Positions 16,207-25,371 of a stretch of 64,000 nucleotides of DNA are shown here, piece by piece. Source of the DNA: a virus. The notes under the pieces are model-generated. The model did no database searches and was not told the DNA's origin. It saw only the letters and a program-made list of their open reading frames with translations. The stretch spans positions 52,994 to 116,993 of the IMG/VR virus record IMGVR_UViG_3300027969_002800; one strand, written 5' to 3'. A program made the translations under genes and the position numbers. Within the stretch, counting starts at the first letter, position 1; each line of letters opens with the position of its first letter.

Positions 16207-16863
16207 TTATGTTAAATATTTAAACGGTTTACATTTTTCAGGAGAATTATTTAATCTTCTTCTAAGTGTTTCTATAGGTATATTAAAAAGTTTAGCAACC
16301 ATAGACATAGATTTATATATCTCATTAGTTTCAGTATTAATAACTTTTTTTCCTTTTTTGTATAACGCTTTGTTTTTATTGTTCAATAAACCTTTTGAAA
16401 TCTTAAGTTTATGCTCATTAGAAAGTTTCTTTCCTAAATTTGCAATTCTATTAGCTTGTCTAGTTTTTGAAGATCTTTTTTTACCTAAATTAGAAATTCT
16501 TAATTTCTCTTTAGTTTCTTCAGAAACTTTATGACCAAGCATTTTTTGTCTTCTTTTTTCAATAGATTCTTTTGATTGTTTATGCCCTGCACTTCCTCTA
16601 CCTCCTGCATCAATATTTACTAGCGGTCCTTTGTTTAAAGTTCTTCTACCTATTGATTCTATTAAAGAAATTTCTATTAATAAAGCTTCTTCGTAAGTTA
16701 TATCATTATGTAGAATTTCAACTTTATAAGATGTTTTATCTGTAATTGCTTTCCAAAAAGAATTTCTGCAGTTTTTAGAATAAGCTCTTTTTAAAGTTGC
16801 ACCAACACCAATGTAAAATATTTCATTTTTGTCTAATCTGATGTGTTGATAAACTATTGCCAT
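16207..16863 (-). CDS. GIY-YIG homing endonuclease with NUMOD3 repeats
   Basis: The 218-residue protein has a GIY-YIG-type start (IFYIGVGATLKRAYSKN) and the catalytic Glu in LIEISLIES. Repeated NUMOD3 segments follow (GHKQSKESIEKRR, GHKVSEETKEKLR, GKKLSNEHKLK), with a helix-turn-helix at the C-terminus. It is a free-standing mobile endonuclease inserted in the exonuclease operon. Confidence 0.85.
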   Translation of the reverse strand: MAIVYQHIRLDKNEIFYIGVGATLKRAYSKNCRNSFWKAITDKTSYKVEILHNDITYEEALLIEISLIESIGRRTLNKGPLVNIDAGGRGSAGHKQSKESIEKRRQKMLGHKVSEETKEKLRISNLGKKRSSKTRQANRIANLGKKLSNEHKLKISKGLLNNKNKALYKKGKKVINTETNEIYKSMSMVAKLFNIPIETLRRRLNNSPEKCKPFKYLT

Positions 16864-16997
16864 TACATTAATAAGTCTTGAATAATTATTAATCTAATGT
16901 ATGCTGATAGGCTAAGTCCTAATGATTCAGCTTTTTTAACTAATTTTTCTTTTACTTCTCCATTTATACGAAGTAAAATAGTTTCTTGATTTTTCAT
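16863..16997 (-). CDS. Ribbon-helix-helix-like protein, 44 aa
   Basis: The frame starts with a strand QETILLRINGEVKEK, then helices KKAESLGLSLSAYIRLII, the layout of Arc/CopG-type DNA-binding proteins. Its stop overlaps the ATG of the GIY-YIG endonuclease (TAATG), so it may repress that gene or travel with it. Confidence 0.65.
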   Translation of the reverse strand: MKNQETILLRINGEVKEKLVKKAESLGLSLSAYIRLIIIQDLLM

Positions 16998-17118
16998 TTG
17001 TATATATTTTTGTTATACAAACGTAATACAAATATTTTAATCTACCAAATTTTTTATAACATTTTTTTAAACATTACTGCTCTGTATTGAGCTTCTGTTT
17101 TTGTTCCTTTTATCATAA

Positions 17119-17286
17119 TTATTTGTATATTAATATTGCTGATTGTAATGCTCGTTCACCTCTTATAGCATTGATAGATGTCATAACTAATGATACAACA
17201 GTCTTCAATTCTTTATTCTCTATCATCAATTGAAGATCTCTCTGGATGATATATACATTCTCACTCTCCCAATATCTTGTTTTCAT
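17119..17286 (-). CDS. Hypothetical protein, 55 aa
   Basis: This short helical frame starts inside the last codons of the metallopeptidase gene (ATG at 17286) in another frame and ends ILIYK. The dense overlap and lack of stops over 165 bases support it. Just downstream, an ATG at 17116 opens a further 20-codon frame to 17054, which may be chance. Confidence 0.5.
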   Translation of the reverse strand: MKTRYWESENVYIIQRDLQLMIENKELKTVVSLVMTSINAIRGERALQSAILIYK

Positions 17287-17641
17287 CTTCTTTGATTTTT
17301 AAAATTTGATTAGTTAAATATTCTAATGAATAAGCATAAGCTTCTTCTGATTCATATGCAAACTCTATACCTATCTTTTCAAATAGATATACAATAGCAT
17401 GAAAAGCTTCATGAGCTACAATGCCTGGGTTATCTATATCATCTTTAAACCTTATAAGAATACATCCAGTCTTAAGTTTAAATGTAGTGGCTATAGCTTT
17501 TTGATTAGTCATTCTTTTATCAAACTTCTTCTTAGATATGTTCTCTTTGATTTCTTCGTACAGATCATCATCTGATTGTCCTATAGACACAACTACATCA
17601 TGTCCATATACATCTATTGGTATCACTTTAAATATGTTCAT
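17261..17641 (-). CDS. HExxH zinc metallopeptidase-like protein
   Basis: The 126-residue protein contains IVAHEAFHAIVYLF with the HExxH zinc motif and a downstream Glu in EEAYAYSLEYL as possible third ligand. This small minimal gluzincin-type layout recurs in phages. The substrate is unknown; it may cleave a phage or host protein. Confidence 0.75.
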   Translation of the reverse strand: MNIFKVIPIDVYGHDVVVSIGQSDDDLYEEIKENISKKKFDKRMTNQKAIATTFKLKTGCILIRFKDDIDNPGIVAHEAFHAIVYLFEKIGIEFAYESEEAYAYSLEYLTNQILKIKEDENKILGE

Positions 17642-17868
17642 AGTGTTTGTTTAAATGCTTCTATAATTTGTGGATACAAAGCTCGTATCTCCCTTGGTAC
17701 TCTACTGAAGAACCATCTCACCTCTAGTTCATATTGCTCACCCTTGTCATCTAATCCTTGTGGATGTATTAACCAGAAATAATGATATTTACCATTGTTC
17801 TCTACGTGTCCTTCATGCCACACTTCATTAAAAGCAGGTTCTTTGTTTATTGTTATTGCGTTAGTCAT
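17638..17868 (-). CDS. Hypothetical protein, 76 aa
   Basis: A soluble beta-rich protein with several Trp and His (NEVWHEGHVENNGKYHYFWL). It overlaps the metallopeptidase gene by four bases (ATGA) and the upstream gene by eight. Function unknown. Confidence 0.6.
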   Translation of the reverse strand: MTNAITINKEPAFNEVWHEGHVENNGKYHYFWLIHPQGLDDKGEQYELEVRWFFSRVPREIRALYPQIIEAFKQTL

Positions 17869-18268
17869 CTATTGTAATGTTATTAGTTATACGATGTTCT
17901 ATTTCCTTCTTCATTATTTCTTCCATCCATGGAGCTATTTTACCTCCCATATCTTTAATGATATTATTGATATGATCATTTGACATATCTGCTACTGATT
18001 TATATGATAGAGGACTTCTACCATCTTTACCTCTATTGCCCCAATGTGCAGCACTTCTATTCATCTGATGATCATCTGATAGATATATAGTGGAACGTGC
18101 ATCAACTAATGAAAGATCTTTACCTCCATAGCGTTGATAATCTGTACCACCATCTACCATTGTTTCATTCCAACAATTACATGTTTTGTAATCATGTCTG
18201 TTATATGATGTAAGCACTTCTCCACATTCTCTACATTGTACTCTATTGAGTATTATCTGTTTCTCCAT
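17861..18268 (-). CDS. DUF7695-like zinc-binding protein
   Basis: The 135-residue protein has VQCRECGEVLTSYNRHDYKT followed by CNCWNETMVDGGTDYQRYGG, a pattern I know from phage proteins of the DUF7695 type, with four Cys likely holding zinc. A helical C-terminal half follows. Function unknown. Confidence 0.65.
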   Translation of the reverse strand: MEKQIILNRVQCRECGEVLTSYNRHDYKTCNCWNETMVDGGTDYQRYGGKDLSLVDARSTIYLSDDHQMNRSAAHWGNRGKDGRSPLSYKSVADMSNDHINNIIKDMGGKIAPWMEEIMKKEIEHRITNNITIDD

Positions 18269-18273
18269 AATGA

Positions 18274-18696
18274 TTATCTATCACATTCAACAAATGATTC
18301 TGGGTACTCTTTTAATGCTTTAAGATATTCTTCTATCCAAGGAACAAAATTATGATACATTCCCCAACCATTTGGGCTATTGAATGTTTCATAATGTTTT
18401 GGTCTAGCTTTCATATCTGATAAACCTTTTTCTATAATAGGAATTATCTCATAAGCTTGTACAGGATTAGCCTCTTCAAACTTATATTGAGCATCATAAT
18501 CATTTTCAGGAATATCATACCCTGGTTTCAATTGATAAGGTCTCCATAGTGCTTCATACAATCCAGCAGCGTCAGCCATCTTTCCTAGATTATGTGTAAT
18601 GTTTGCATTATACAAAGATTCTCTTTGTGGTTCTAATGTTTTACCTTCGTCATAAGTGACATGGTAATTTCTATATAATGTTACGTCTAAACTCAT
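18274..18696 (-). CDS. Conserved phage protein, SLDVTLY type
   Basis: The 140-residue protein starts MSLDVTLYRN and has THNLGKMADAAGLYEALWRP, then FNSPNGWGMYHNFVPWIEEY. These landmarks belong to a family found in many phages without known function. It overlaps the zinc-ribbon gene before it by four bases. Confidence 0.7.
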   Translation of the reverse strand: MSLDVTLYRNYHVTYDEGKTLEPQRESLYNANITHNLGKMADAAGLYEALWRPYQLKPGYDIPENDYDAQYKFEEANPVQAYEIIPIIEKGLSDMKARPKHYETFNSPNGWGMYHNFVPWIEEYLKALKEYPESFVECDR

Positions 18697-18791
18697 TTGT
18701 TTTGTTTATTACAGGTTTTACATTTTAGTGTCTCTGGATCAAAGTTTCTCTCTGTCTTACACTTGTCACAATATTGATATAATGTTATCAT
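18693..18791 (-). CDS. Tiny zinc-ribbon protein, 32 aa
   Basis: The frame has two Cys pairs (CDKC and CKTC) 18 residues apart, a minimal zinc ribbon. Four-base ATGA overlaps at both ends with real genes support translation. Confidence 0.6.
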   Translation of the reverse strand: MITLYQYCDKCKTERNFDPETLKCKTCNKQNK

Positions 18792-19171
18792 TTCTTTTTA
18801 ACTTGTTTCTCTTTTAATGTTTTCTTATCATGGCATGTTGTACACAAAATCTGTAGATTATCTTGTTCACAGAACAATCTTTCTACAAATCCTGGTAAAT
18901 CATCTGCACAATTAAGACTCCCAGCAGGTAACACGTGATCAACATTAACTTGTTTCTCAGGATACCACTTCTTACACTTCTTACACTGATATTCATACTT
19001 CTGGCGTTTACTAACACCTTTATAATCTCTACGTGCATTTAATTTACATACTGATATAGGCTTCCACCATCTACTCTTTTGTCTCAAAGCACTTCTTATG
19101 AAGCTCCAGAAGGCTGCCTCACTCATTGTACCACTGCATCTTGTCTTTGGGACTAACACTCTCTTCGCCAT
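18788..19171 (-). CDS. HNH endonuclease
   Basis: The 127-residue protein has paired CKKC, then QVNVDHVLPAGS as the first HNH part and LQILCTTCHDKKT as the last, with Cys for the structural zinc. It could be a homing enzyme or a phage packaging-type HNH protein. It lies downstream of rIIB behind an inverted repeat. Confidence 0.8.
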   Translation of the reverse strand: MAKRVLVPKTRCSGTMSEAAFWSFIRSALRQKSRWWKPISVCKLNARRDYKGVSKRQKYEYQCKKCKKWYPEKQVNVDHVLPAGSLNCADDLPGFVERLFCEQDNLQILCTTCHDKKTLKEKQVKKK

Positions 19172-19189
19172 ATTATTATAATTAAGTTA

Positions 19190-19218
19190 TGTCGCAAATA
19201 TAGGATAAATTTGCGACA
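19190..19218. repeat. Perfect 10-base inverted repeat between rIIB and HNH gene
   Basis: Arms TGTCGCAAAT and ATTTGCGACA flank a nine-base spacer. There is no T-tract on the minus strand, so it may be an operator, an RNA-stabilising hairpin or a weak terminator. Confidence 0.6.
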
Positions 19219-19236
19219 CAACTGTAATTAATTTTA

Positions 19237-20751
19237 CTACTTAATCGTGTTCACACGATTGGTAATCTTAGCTTTCATTTCACTAAGATTCAATACAATA
19301 GCATTGATCTCTGCTGCTGATATAGAAGGCATGTTGAACTCATGTTTCTTAGCTTCAGTTGCAAATCCTTCTTTCGCTTTTTCAGCTAAGCTTTCCAATT
19401 CACGAATAGCATATTGCTCATCCAATTGTAAGAAATCAAAGCTTCTATCATTCATGATTTGATCTGCTTCAGCAACAGTGGTTAACATGAATGGAAGATA
19501 TTCCCAACATCTACCTTTCTCTGTACCAATACCAACCACTTTCATAGGATTATGAAGAGTCATAACTGTAGTATCACCACAAAGAACATAAGGAGCTGTG
19601 TATCCTGCAAAGTGAAGACCTGCTGTAGCACAATCTTGTGTACTCCAGTTACATTCTTCTTTAGGCATGCTTACAACTTGTCCTACACGAATGTCAAATG
19701 TTTGAGTCCAGTTATCAGTGAATCTATTCTCTTCTCTATTAGGAAGATCTAGATAGATTTCTGTAAGTGTACCAATTCTTTGTCCATGGTCTATAGGCCA
19801 TTCTTCATCATAAGTATATTCTTCCACCTCACCTGTTCCATCACATCTTTCACACTCTACCCATTCTCCATCTTCCCAAGATTCTTCATCTTCCCATCCA
19901 CCATCACCTAAACAATCAGGACATGTTGTAGATGTATGAGTTTCTGTTTTAGTTAGGTTGTCTTTATGTACAAGTTTGTATTCTCCTTCTTCTAAGAAGA
20001 TTGTATAATCATCTGGGTTCTTCTTCCACACAGCTTTCACTTTGTTGTAAGCATTACTTACAAAGTATACAAGCTCTGGAGAACCATGGAGTGTTACAAC
20101 ATTTCTAAGAGCTACAAAGAATCCTTGTTTAGTGATTTTGAAACTATTATCTGTTAAGAATCTGTATAGTTCATTAGCAACCTCAGCTCTTGGATTAAGA
20201 CAACACCACATAAAGAAGTTTTTATGGGCCATGTAATCATCATCATTGTTAAGAGCTTCTTGAATGTCTCCAAATCCTGTATAATAACTCACTCTATCAA
20301 CTATCTCAATGAATTTCTCCACAAGCAATTGAGGCATACTTCTAGATGTTCCTGTTAGATAAACAGAATTACCTTCTACAATGAAATCAGGAAGACTAGC
20401 AAGTGATTCTATTCCTTTCTGTAGAGCTTTGATTCTAGCTGCTTCAGCTTTTGCTTTCTCTACATCAGCTGCAACATCTCTAGAACCTATGATAGCATGT
20501 ATTTCATATGCATCTTTAGCTTCTATAACAGCATAGTAATCTTCTTCTGTTGCTCCAGGCTTACTTAATACACTTCCATCAACAAGGACCACTGTAAGTG
20601 TGTCATTAGCTATTTGAACTCTAAGATAGGGAGTCACCTTTGGTGTTTCCTCTTCCTGCATTAATTGTTCTAACTTCTCAGCTACCACTTTAGTAATTGC
20701 AGATTCTGCTGTTTGCTTGAACCAGTCAAGACTTAAAAATTTGTTTTCCAT
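19237..20751 (-). CDS. rIIB: RIIB-like protein
   Basis: The 504-residue protein has the rIIB landmark SVYLTGTSRSMPQLLVEKF near residue 130 and lies directly after the rIIA-like gene, as in T4. In the middle it has a DnaJ-type Cys-rich zinc segment (CPDCLGDGG then CERCDGTGEV). In T4, RIIA and RIIB associate with the membrane and affect lysis and exclusion by lambda Rex. The purpose in crAss-like phages is unknown, and the zinc segment would be an addition to the T4 form. Confidence 0.65.
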   Translation of the reverse strand: MENKFLSLDWFKQTAESAITKVVAEKLEQLMQEEETPKVTPYLRVQIANDTLTVVLVDGSVLSKPGATEEDYYAVIEAKDAYEIHAIIGSRDVAADVEKAKAEAARIKALQKGIESLASLPDFIVEGNSVYLTGTSRSMPQLLVEKFIEIVDRVSYYTGFGDIQEALNNDDDYMAHKNFFMWCCLNPRAEVANELYRFLTDNSFKITKQGFFVALRNVVTLHGSPELVYFVSNAYNKVKAVWKKNPDDYTIFLEEGEYKLVHKDNLTKTETHTSTTCPDCLGDGGWEDEESWEDGEWVECERCDGTGEVEEYTYDEEWPIDHGQRIGTLTEIYLDLPNREENRFTDNWTQTFDIRVGQVVSMPKEECNWSTQDCATAGLHFAGYTAPYVLCGDTTVMTLHNPMKVVGIGTEKGRCWEYLPFMLTTVAEADQIMNDRSFDFLQLDEQYAIRELESLAEKAKEGFATEAKKHEFNMPSISAAEINAIVLNLSEMKAKITNRVNTIK

Positions 20752-20784
20752 TTTATTTATTTATTTAATTGTTACTTGTTAAAG

Positions 20785-20806
20785 AGAGGGACACGAATGT
20801 CCCTCT
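20785..20806 (-). repeat. Stable TTCG hairpin between rIIA and rIIB
   Basis: On the minus strand, nine-base arms AGAGGGACA and TGTCCCTCT enclose a TTCG tetraloop. Only CTTTAAC follows, so termination would be partial. It may set the rIIA to rIIB expression ratio or protect RNA ends. Confidence 0.65.
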
Positions 20807-20812
20807 GTTAAA

Positions 20813-23110
20813 TTATACTAATTCTTCTAAACTAGCTTCTGTTAATACTTCATCATTTATTCTAATTTTATAATGCTCAAGATTCACTCTATGTTTGTGA
20901 TATTTGAACAAGTCAGTCATCAAGTTGCACAATGGATCTTCTGCATTATAATAACCCATTCTTGAACACAAAGGATTCAAGAAATACAATTTATCAAGCA
21001 AAGCTTTCATCTCTAGATACTCTGTGTATATTAATGGATCAAACAGATTGTGTTGTTCTGCTACAGATAACATTGATTTAACTAATGCTGGATCACTTGT
21101 TACATAATTCAAACGCTTATATTGAACTAGCTTCTCTAGTTTATCACCTAAATCTTTAGAAGTGTAAGCAATCATTTTTGCTTTATCAAATACATATCTA
21201 TTTTTCTCAATTAGTTCATATACTAGCACTGATGTAATCATTCTTTTGAATGGTGCATTCTTTCCTTCCATAAATTTATCATATGATATTAAATTGTGTA
21301 TCTCTAGTTGATTAACTATCTTTAGTTCTCTGTCTGAAAATGTAACCACTTCCATCACTTGCTTTTGCATCATTGCATAAAGAGCATCGAGTTTCAATGA
21401 ATCTTCATGTTTAGCATACACAATCACTTCTTTACGTTTATGTAACTCTTCCAGTTTATACAATTGAGAATCAAACTTACAGTTTCTACCATTGCTATAT
21501 CTAGCTAATGGAACACCTTTCTTACATACAATCTCTCCTTGAATCTTAAGTCTTTTACCACTAGCTACACCAGCTGTACTAACCTTCACTTTCTTTCTAC
21601 TATCAATAAATGATTGTGTTACATAAATTGAATCTAGATCAATGAAGTTTGCTTCAATAAGAGATAGAACATATTGATATTCCTTAATCACTTGTCTCCA
21701 CTCATGTCTTTTATACTGATGCAATTGTAATCTGTGGTAGTAGGTATCTGAATCATAGTTGCTAGGTTTACCTAGCTTCATAGGTTTATTTCGTTTAACA
21801 AAACATTGTTGAACATCTGTTCTGCATATAGATTTCATATAGTCTTTCTTCAATTGAGAAATTCTATCTTCATATAAATACACATTAACCTTACCATTAC
21901 ATATGTTCTCTATGTTATATCCCCAAACATAATGCTTAGTGGCATCCTTCATCTTCTTATCCTTCAATGTGAATTTAAGGACATATGCACTATCTATCAT
22001 GTGTGACTTAGTTCTACCATATACAGAAGGGAAATCTAGTAGAGTTACACCTTTTAGTTCTGGGACAGCTGCTTTAATAGTGGCATATTTAATCAAAGGA
22101 CTAATACTAAGTGTTCTATTATTTACCATTTCAACAAAATGTCCACTCTTTTCCAAGTAATTAATCATAGATTTGATATCATCACTCTTGATTACAGTTT
22201 CATTATACTTACCAATAAAATAATCTGCTACCTCTGCAAGTTTCTTCTTGATGATGTCTTTAGCTTCCTGTGTATATCTTAATGATTCTCTGTTTGGTGT
22301 AGGGAATAACCCATCACTTAGTGAAAATCTAAGAGCTATAGGAAACTCAAGTCTGTCTATTCCAAGTTTTTCAAAGTCAAGTGGATAATATACATTGTCC
22401 AAACAGATGTGTAACTTGTTATCTGTATTCATTTCAGAGAATTGAAAGTGTGTGTGTCTACTAATAACAAAATCATTAGTGATGCTTGAATCTTCTGGTA
22501 CATCAAAATACACACTCTCGAAATAACACAATTGTTCTTTAATCTTTCTTTGGAAGTTATACTTATCACCATACTTAACAGGAATAATAATCTTTACACC
22601 ATTAGCTTCTGTTGTTTCTGTTTCATATAAAAGATCAATAGTGTTAGTATCTTCTCCTTCATACATCATATACTTACGTTCCATACCATCTTTTCTACAT
22701 ACAAAATAGAAACTACTAGAATATGCTAGAGGGGCCTTGAAACCAAGACCCATCATACCTAATTCTGTAGCACTATTTCTCTTAGTAGACTTACCATACT
22801 TACTAATGATGTTACGTACATCATCAGCATCTAGGCCTATACCAAAATCTTCTACACAAAACTCATAATTGTTATATGATGCAGCTTTTAGTGAAACTAT
22901 AATTGGTGTGTCTACACCAGCTCTTCTATGACTATCTAGAGCATTACTTGCGCATTCTCTAATAGCTGAGCCTATATCATCAGAATATAAATTCTTACTT
23001 AACATCTGCATCAATATCTGTGCAGAATCTAAGTCTAAAGACATACCAATACTTTCTTGTGTTTGTCCTTCTGTTAGGACGTGTGCTTCTGTCTGTTTTT
23101 CTAATATCAT
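20813..23110 (-). CDS. rIIA: RIIA-like GHKL ATPase
   Basis: The 765-residue protein has a GHKL ATP-binding domain at its start: N box IRECASNALDSHRRA (Glu and Asn/Asp), G1 box VEDFGIGLD, and G2 box GMMGLGFKAPLAYS. This N-terminus plus the size and the following rIIB-like gene identify a T4 RIIA homologue. The family is thought to act at the membrane in lysis timing or defence. The C-terminal half is unlike well-known domains. Confidence 0.8.
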   Translation of the reverse strand: MILEKQTEAHVLTEGQTQESIGMSLDLDSAQILMQMLSKNLYSDDIGSAIRECASNALDSHRRAGVDTPIIVSLKAASYNNYEFCVEDFGIGLDADDVRNIISKYGKSTKRNSATELGMMGLGFKAPLAYSSSFYFVCRKDGMERKYMMYEGEDTNTIDLLYETETTEANGVKIIIPVKYGDKYNFQRKIKEQLCYFESVYFDVPEDSSITNDFVISRHTHFQFSEMNTDNKLHICLDNVYYPLDFEKLGIDRLEFPIALRFSLSDGLFPTPNRESLRYTQEAKDIIKKKLAEVADYFIGKYNETVIKSDDIKSMINYLEKSGHFVEMVNNRTLSISPLIKYATIKAAVPELKGVTLLDFPSVYGRTKSHMIDSAYVLKFTLKDKKMKDATKHYVWGYNIENICNGKVNVYLYEDRISQLKKDYMKSICRTDVQQCFVKRNKPMKLGKPSNYDSDTYYHRLQLHQYKRHEWRQVIKEYQYVLSLIEANFIDLDSIYVTQSFIDSRKKVKVSTAGVASGKRLKIQGEIVCKKGVPLARYSNGRNCKFDSQLYKLEELHKRKEVIVYAKHEDSLKLDALYAMMQKQVMEVVTFSDRELKIVNQLEIHNLISYDKFMEGKNAPFKRMITSVLVYELIEKNRYVFDKAKMIAYTSKDLGDKLEKLVQYKRLNYVTSDPALVKSMLSVAEQHNLFDPLIYTEYLEMKALLDKLYFLNPLCSRMGYYNAEDPLCNLMTDLFKYHKHRVNLEHYKIRINDEVLTEASLEELV

Positions 23111-23111
23111 G

Positions 23112-23477
23112 TTATATAAATTTAATTTGTTCTAAAATTTGTCTTGATTCTATATATCTATTTAAGTCTTCTGGTTCTGTAAATAAACTTTCTGGGTTTT
23201 CTATTTTCATCACTCTCCATTTCCAATCCATTATATATGATTTTGCTATCCAGCTTTTATCAAACTCTTCTGAATTAGCTTTATCATGATCTCTATATGC
23301 TGCATCAGCTTTTACTCTGTTATACTGATCTAAAGATGACGCAGGCCAATGTGTTTCATAAAATTGTAATGTATTAGTACCTTCTCCACAATACCAACCA
23401 AGTGTAAATCCACTTGAATAACTAATAGCTATAAAGTCTCCTATTTGGAGATCACCTCCATAATTTACTGTTCTCAT
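23112..23477 (-). CDS. Hypothetical protein, 121 aa
   Basis: The start (YGGDLQIGDFIAISYSSGFT) suggests a small SH3-like beta domain, followed by helical segments. It lies two bases before rIIA and overlaps its upstream neighbour by four bases. Function unknown. Confidence 0.6.
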   Translation of the reverse strand: MRTVNYGGDLQIGDFIAISYSSGFTLGWYCGEGTNTLQFYETHWPASSLDQYNRVKADAAYRDHDKANSEEFDKSWIAKSYIMDWKWRVMKIENPESLFTEPEDLNRYIESRQILEQIKFI

Positions 23478-23818
23478 ATTGTTTCTCTTTTTACTAACCA
23501 GATTTGTTTGAAGTTTAAATCAAACTTCTCAATAGGACTATCCTGTTCAGGAGCTTCTATTTTATATTTTTTAATATCATATGTATAAGGAACACTCCGT
23601 TGTAATATATGATCAAATTTAGAAGCACTTCTTTGTGTAATATCTACATTAACTTTACATTTTACATTTATGTATCTATCTACAAGTGGTTGCCATTGAT
23701 AGACTGTTTTACTTCTTCTAGGAACTTCCACCAATTTTAAATACTTAGGCTGTTGCGTAAGTGTTAAGATTTCATCTCCTATTTCAAGCTCTTCTATGTT
23801 TATTAATTGATTTTCCAT
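23474..23818 (-). CDS. Hypothetical protein, 114 aa
   Basis: Begins INIEELEIGDEILTLTQ, again like a beta-barrel of SH3 or Hint type, followed by strands rich in Lys and Val. No catalytic motif is seen. Coupled to the downstream gene by a four-base overlap. Confidence 0.6.
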   Translation of the reverse strand: MENQLINIEELEIGDEILTLTQQPKYLKLVEVPRRSKTVYQWQPLVDRYINVKCKVNVDITQRSASKFDHILQRSVPYTYDIKKYKIEAPEQDSPIEKFDLNFKQIWLVKRETI

Positions 23819-23821
23819 AAT

Positions 23822-24040
23822 CTATAATGAGTTAAGTAATTCTTCTTTTGTTTTAAATATTTCTCTTTCGTAAAATGTAGGACTGTTCCCATTATACCCT
23901 TCAATGGTATATCTGTCTTGATAAGTCATAATTTTCATTATTTTACCTGGATCAACTTCATAAATAACACATTCTTTTGGTCTATTACCAATCATTATCC
24001 ATACTGTATCTCCTGGATCATATTTTGTTTCTATTTTCAT
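23822..24040 (-). CDS. SH3-like small protein, 72 aa
   Basis: The segment YDPGDTVWIMIGNRPKECVI is typical of KOW/SH3-like small barrels, which often bind RNA or protein. It is one of three consecutive small barrel-like proteins (23112-24040), possibly related by duplication. Confidence 0.6.
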   Translation of the reverse strand: MKIETKYDPGDTVWIMIGNRPKECVIYEVDPGKIMKIMTYQDRYTIEGYNGNSPTFYEREIFKTKEELLNSL

Positions 24041-24049
24041 ATTGTTAAA

Positions 24050-24513
24050 TTAAAAGGGCACATCTATTGGCACCCATTGTACACTAAATCCATTGTTTTC
24101 TTCTAATAGCACATCCACTTTACTGAACACACCTTCTGTATCCCATTCAGAATGTTTATATGCAGCACTGGCTGGATGACTAAGCTCAAACACATGAGTA
24201 AATATCCCTGTGTATTTTTTATATCTAGCTGCATCCTTACCAAGAAACACAATTGGCACTCCTAAGTGATTTATTATTTCCTCAAACAGATATTTAACAA
24301 GTGGTTCCCATGCATCTAGATGACTTCCTGCTTTGTTAATCTCTGTTGTTAGAGCTGCATTGAACATAAGAACACCCTGATGAGCCAAATGACTAACATC
24401 TGGATCTTTAATAATATCAAAGTTCAATCCATTATAATATTCTCTCTCTATGCCCATATAGAAATGTTCTAATGTAGGCTGTAATTGTTCTGTAATAGAA
24501 CATCCCATTAATA
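24050..24513 (-). CDS. ung: Uracil-DNA glycosylase, exon 2
   Basis: This is the C-terminal two thirds of a family 1 UDG: GLNFDIIKDPDVSHLAHQGV, LMFNAALTTEINKAGSHLDA, VFLGKDAARYK and the Leu-loop motif LSHPASAAYK with the conserved His. Reading starts at 24513 when joined to exon 1 (25372-25627) after intron removal. The junction then codes VADGLLMGCS in frame, and the whole protein has 239 residues. The enzyme would remove uracil from DNA, but see exon 1 for the altered catalytic motif. Confidence 0.85.
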
Positions 24514-25371
24514 CATTTGTTAACTCTAAAGCTCTTTATCCTTAGATTCTGCATCTTTTTTTTTTAGATTATACATGCAGTTCAGACTATATCATCAATT
24601 TCTACTCAATCAGAGGAAATTGTCCTGCGCTCGTGGTGTTTTACCATCTTCAGCATTACCTGTTAAGACTCCTTACACTAGTCGTTGAACCTTCTAATTA
24701 TTTCTAACTAGCTTGGCTGCTGATTGTCTATCTCTAGATTTTCCAGCAATTCACAGGATTTATCATGGACTATTAAATAATTATAAGCTGCTAGTAAAAT
24801 TTCTTTATTGTCTTTAAGGAATCCTAATCCTCTGTTACAGCTATTACATAATAAACCTCTAACCTTGTTTGTTGAATGATCGTGATCTATGCATAAAGTT
24901 GTAGCTCTCATTTTTTCTGTATCAGATATTTTTAATGATTTTTTACATATAGCACAACTTTTATTTTGATTTTCAAACATTTTCATAAATGTTTTTTTAT
25001 CTAAACCATAACTTTTTATTCTAGAAAGTCTAGATTTAGATTTATTACATTTTTTACAAGAGTAATTATTACCTGCACAACTAAACGTAGAAACACAATT
25101 ATTAAAGTTAGATAAAGGAAGTTCTAATTTGCAAGTTGGACATATAAAATTACCATTACTAATAGCAATTTTTCTCTTATCTCTAAATAATTCCACTTCA
25201 GATTTTTCTCCCTTACTTACTCTAATATTTCTAGTTATTGATGCTTTTCTACAAGAAATACATGTAGTATAACATTTGTTTTTTATTTTTCCTAAAAACA
25301 ATTTATTTTCTTTTTCTACTTTACAACGTGTACATTTTTTCATATACAAATATAATCATTTTAACTGGTTA
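24514..25371 (-). ncRNA. Group I intron in the UDG gene
   Basis: The 858-base insert separates the two UDG exons. On the minus strand, near its 3' end, it shows the conserved group I core pieces AATCAGCAGCCAAGC (Q), GTTCAACGACTAG (R) and GATATAGTC (S). The proposed 5' exon ends in T and the intron ends in G (24514), as group I splicing needs, and the spliced frame restores a UDG consensus. It carries an HNH endonuclease gene near its 5' end. Confidence 0.85.
24708..25343 (-). CDS. Intron-encoded HNH (endonuclease VII-type) homing endonuclease
   Basis: I start at the ATG giving MKKCTRCKVEKE (211 residues); a TTG two codons upstream is less likely. Several Cys pairs (CTRC, CISC, CPTC, CKKC) bind zinc. 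The core CAICKKSL, then CIDHDHSTNKVRGLLCNSCN, is the recombination endonuclease VII family. It would cut intron-less UDG genes and spread the intron. Confidence 0.85.
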   Translation of the reverse strand: MKKCTRCKVEKENKLFLGKIKNKCYTTCISCRKASITRNIRVSKGEKSEVELFRDKRKIAISNGNFICPTCKLELPLSNFNNCVSTFSCAGNNYSCKKCNKSKSRLSRIKSYGLDKKTFMKMFENQNKSCAICKKSLKISDTEKMRATTLCIDHDHSTNKVRGLLCNSCNRGLGFLKDNKEILLAAYNYLIVHDKSCELLENLEIDNQQPS

